Assembly: GCA_035771165.1 (NCBI GenBank)
Contig: JAWNZC010000353.1
Location: 1,261,501 to 1,325,500 of the forward strand
Length of the DNA: 64,000 bases
DNA from: Paragorgia papillata
Lineage: Eukaryota; Cnidaria; Anthozoa; Scleralcyonacea; Coralliidae
Direction: 5' to 3'
Shown here: positions 62,973-64,000 of the stretch, in pieces
How the letters are laid out: every line of letters starts with the position of its first letter
How positions within the stretch are numbered: the first letter of the stretch is position 1
Program-made: the position numbers and the translations under genes
Notes under the pieces: model-generated
Seen by the model: the letters and a program-made list of their open reading frames with translations, nothing else
Told to the model about the DNA's origin: nothing
The model's database searches: none

Positions 62973-63659
62973 GGTTAAAAAGAAATTATAGTTAAATACA
63001 CTGTTTTGATTTGTGTCTATTGACTCCTTCACGGAAGCTATGGCGTCGATAACTAGAGTTGATACAAAATAATTTCTCTATAGCTGTCAGCCGGTCCACG
63101 AATTATTTACCTCTTTAATCTTTTAAACCAGTACAAGAAGAGTGTATCAGACGCATAATCTTTCGTGGTGAAGACGTTTTAGCGCTTGTACTAACGGGTT
63201 TTAGCAAAAGCTTGATATGCCAGCTCCTTTGGGAAGTGTACAAAAACTTGCGCTCACTGTACTTGAAACAGGTGAAAGGAAGCAATTCGTAATAAATGTA
63301 GTTAAAGTCCTCTTAACTAGTAAGGTAACAGCAAGTTCTGAACTTGTCAAGGGCCGTATGTGGGGTAAGCGGCGGGCGCAGCATTAAGCGAGTCGAAAGA
63401 ACGTGACAAAGAGATTGCTGATGGCAAATACAATAGCAGTGCTGAACAATGGCTTAAGGCTAGTTAATTTCCACTCAAGAAAATCTTCCGCAGAATAGGA
63501 ACGGACTAACGGACAGCGAAATCTCCTTTGTGTTAAAGTTCAGACCGAGAGCTCACAAGACAAAGCAAATTTTCCGTTCCTGTCCTGAGGAAAATTTTAC
63601 TGAGTGGAAACCAACCTTTTGTCACCGATGGAAGATCAGTCAGAGTTTTTCTGACATAT

Positions 63660-64000
63660 TAATAGAGCGTATACACATACATACATACACACATATACAT
63701 ACATAATTTATTTATATACGGTAAAATCATCAGTATAACTATTTACATAATTAAGAAAATTAACAAGAATAAAACTAATTAAATATATTACAATATATAT
63801 TACACTAGAGAAGTAGATAAAGAAGTTAAACAAAAAATATTGTTTTAGGTGATTGCCGTGTGAAAATCCGATGTTCAGAATAAGTAATTTATTTCCTTTT
63901 TAAACTGACGAAACGAGGTAATATTCCTTACATGCTGAGGCAGATTATTCCATAGTTCAGCCCCGCTATAGCTAAAACTTCTTTTTAAATAATCTGTACG
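63660..64000 (-). pseudogene. LINE ORF2 C-terminus, runs off the right edge
   Basis: The minus strand from the edge reads KKSFSYSGAELWNNLPQHVR then NITSFRQFKKEINYLF and a stop at about 63885. This is the same kind of C-terminal tail as at 2276-2907. The 3-prime UTR ends in an ATGT-rich tail near 63670-63710. Confidence 0.75.

Larger units (their letters stand above)
59465..64000. other. Right flank, mostly repeats
   Basis: Apart from the 27-bp repeat, the dispersed ggcggcc repeat, the inverted-repeat element and the LINE end listed separately, nothing gene-like is supported. Short frames at 59627, 62178 and 62344 lack recognisable features. Confidence 0.5.

Overview
This is an AT-rich, intron-rich, repeat-choked animal genomic window. 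It most resembles a cnidarian, probably an anthozoan. The reasons are 72-bp phase-2 leucine-rich-repeat (LRR) exons feeding a relaxin-receptor-type GPCR, mixed with Ngaro/PAT-type tyrosine-recombinase retroelements, Penelope-like elements, LINEs with a restriction-like endonuclease, hAT MITEs and long (AAT)n tracts. The species assignment is inference; nothing in the window names the organism.

One host gene dominates. On the minus strand, sixteen exons with GT-AG boundaries and matching phases run from 45357 down to 5003. They give a continuous reading frame of 2904 nt (968 codons), incomplete at both ends. Domain order is: a short N-terminal segment, a CUB domain, an LRR N-cap, eight LRR exons of exactly 72 bp, a hinge and seven-transmembrane domain of the LGR type C / RXFP kind, a linker of about 70 residues, and a protein-kinase fold spread over four exons. 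The kinase fold lacks the catalytic residues: HRD is replaced by HNA and DFG by GGF. A CUB-LRR-GPCR receptor with an intracellular pseudokinase tail is the most unusual thing here. The signal-peptide exon (beyond 45357) and the end of the kinase C-lobe (below 5003) were not found.

Layout. 1-5000: downstream flank or intron with LINE remnants, a (TCTTC)n tract and a paralogous repeat block (3466-4560). 5198-13185: a large intron inside the pseudokinase, holding two convergent LINEs with restriction-like endonucleases, SINEs, hairpins and microsatellites. 13186-16791: kinase N-lobe and 7TM exons. 18620-35684: LRR exons separated by introns with satellites, an inverted pair of tRNA-like SINEs, a decayed Penelope-like element with hammerhead-like motifs, LINE fragments, a 529-bp solo LTR and a 704-bp hAT MITE. 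35685-45357: CUB exon and first seen exon, with introns holding a TTAA-flanked element with a nested hAT MITE and a foldback element. 45358-64000: upstream sequence made mostly of mobile DNA. Its centre is an 8.8-kb terminal-inverted-repeat element (48875-57643, TAA target duplication) that carries decayed genes and a nested 6.4-kb Ngaro/PAT-like retroelement with textbook split direct repeats and a 1.7-kb minisatellite of 27-bp units.

The paralogous block at 3466-4560 is the empty-site counterpart of the flanks of the 8.8-kb element, which independently supports its boundaries. Most remaining sequence is intronic or intergenic repeat debris with no supportable gene.
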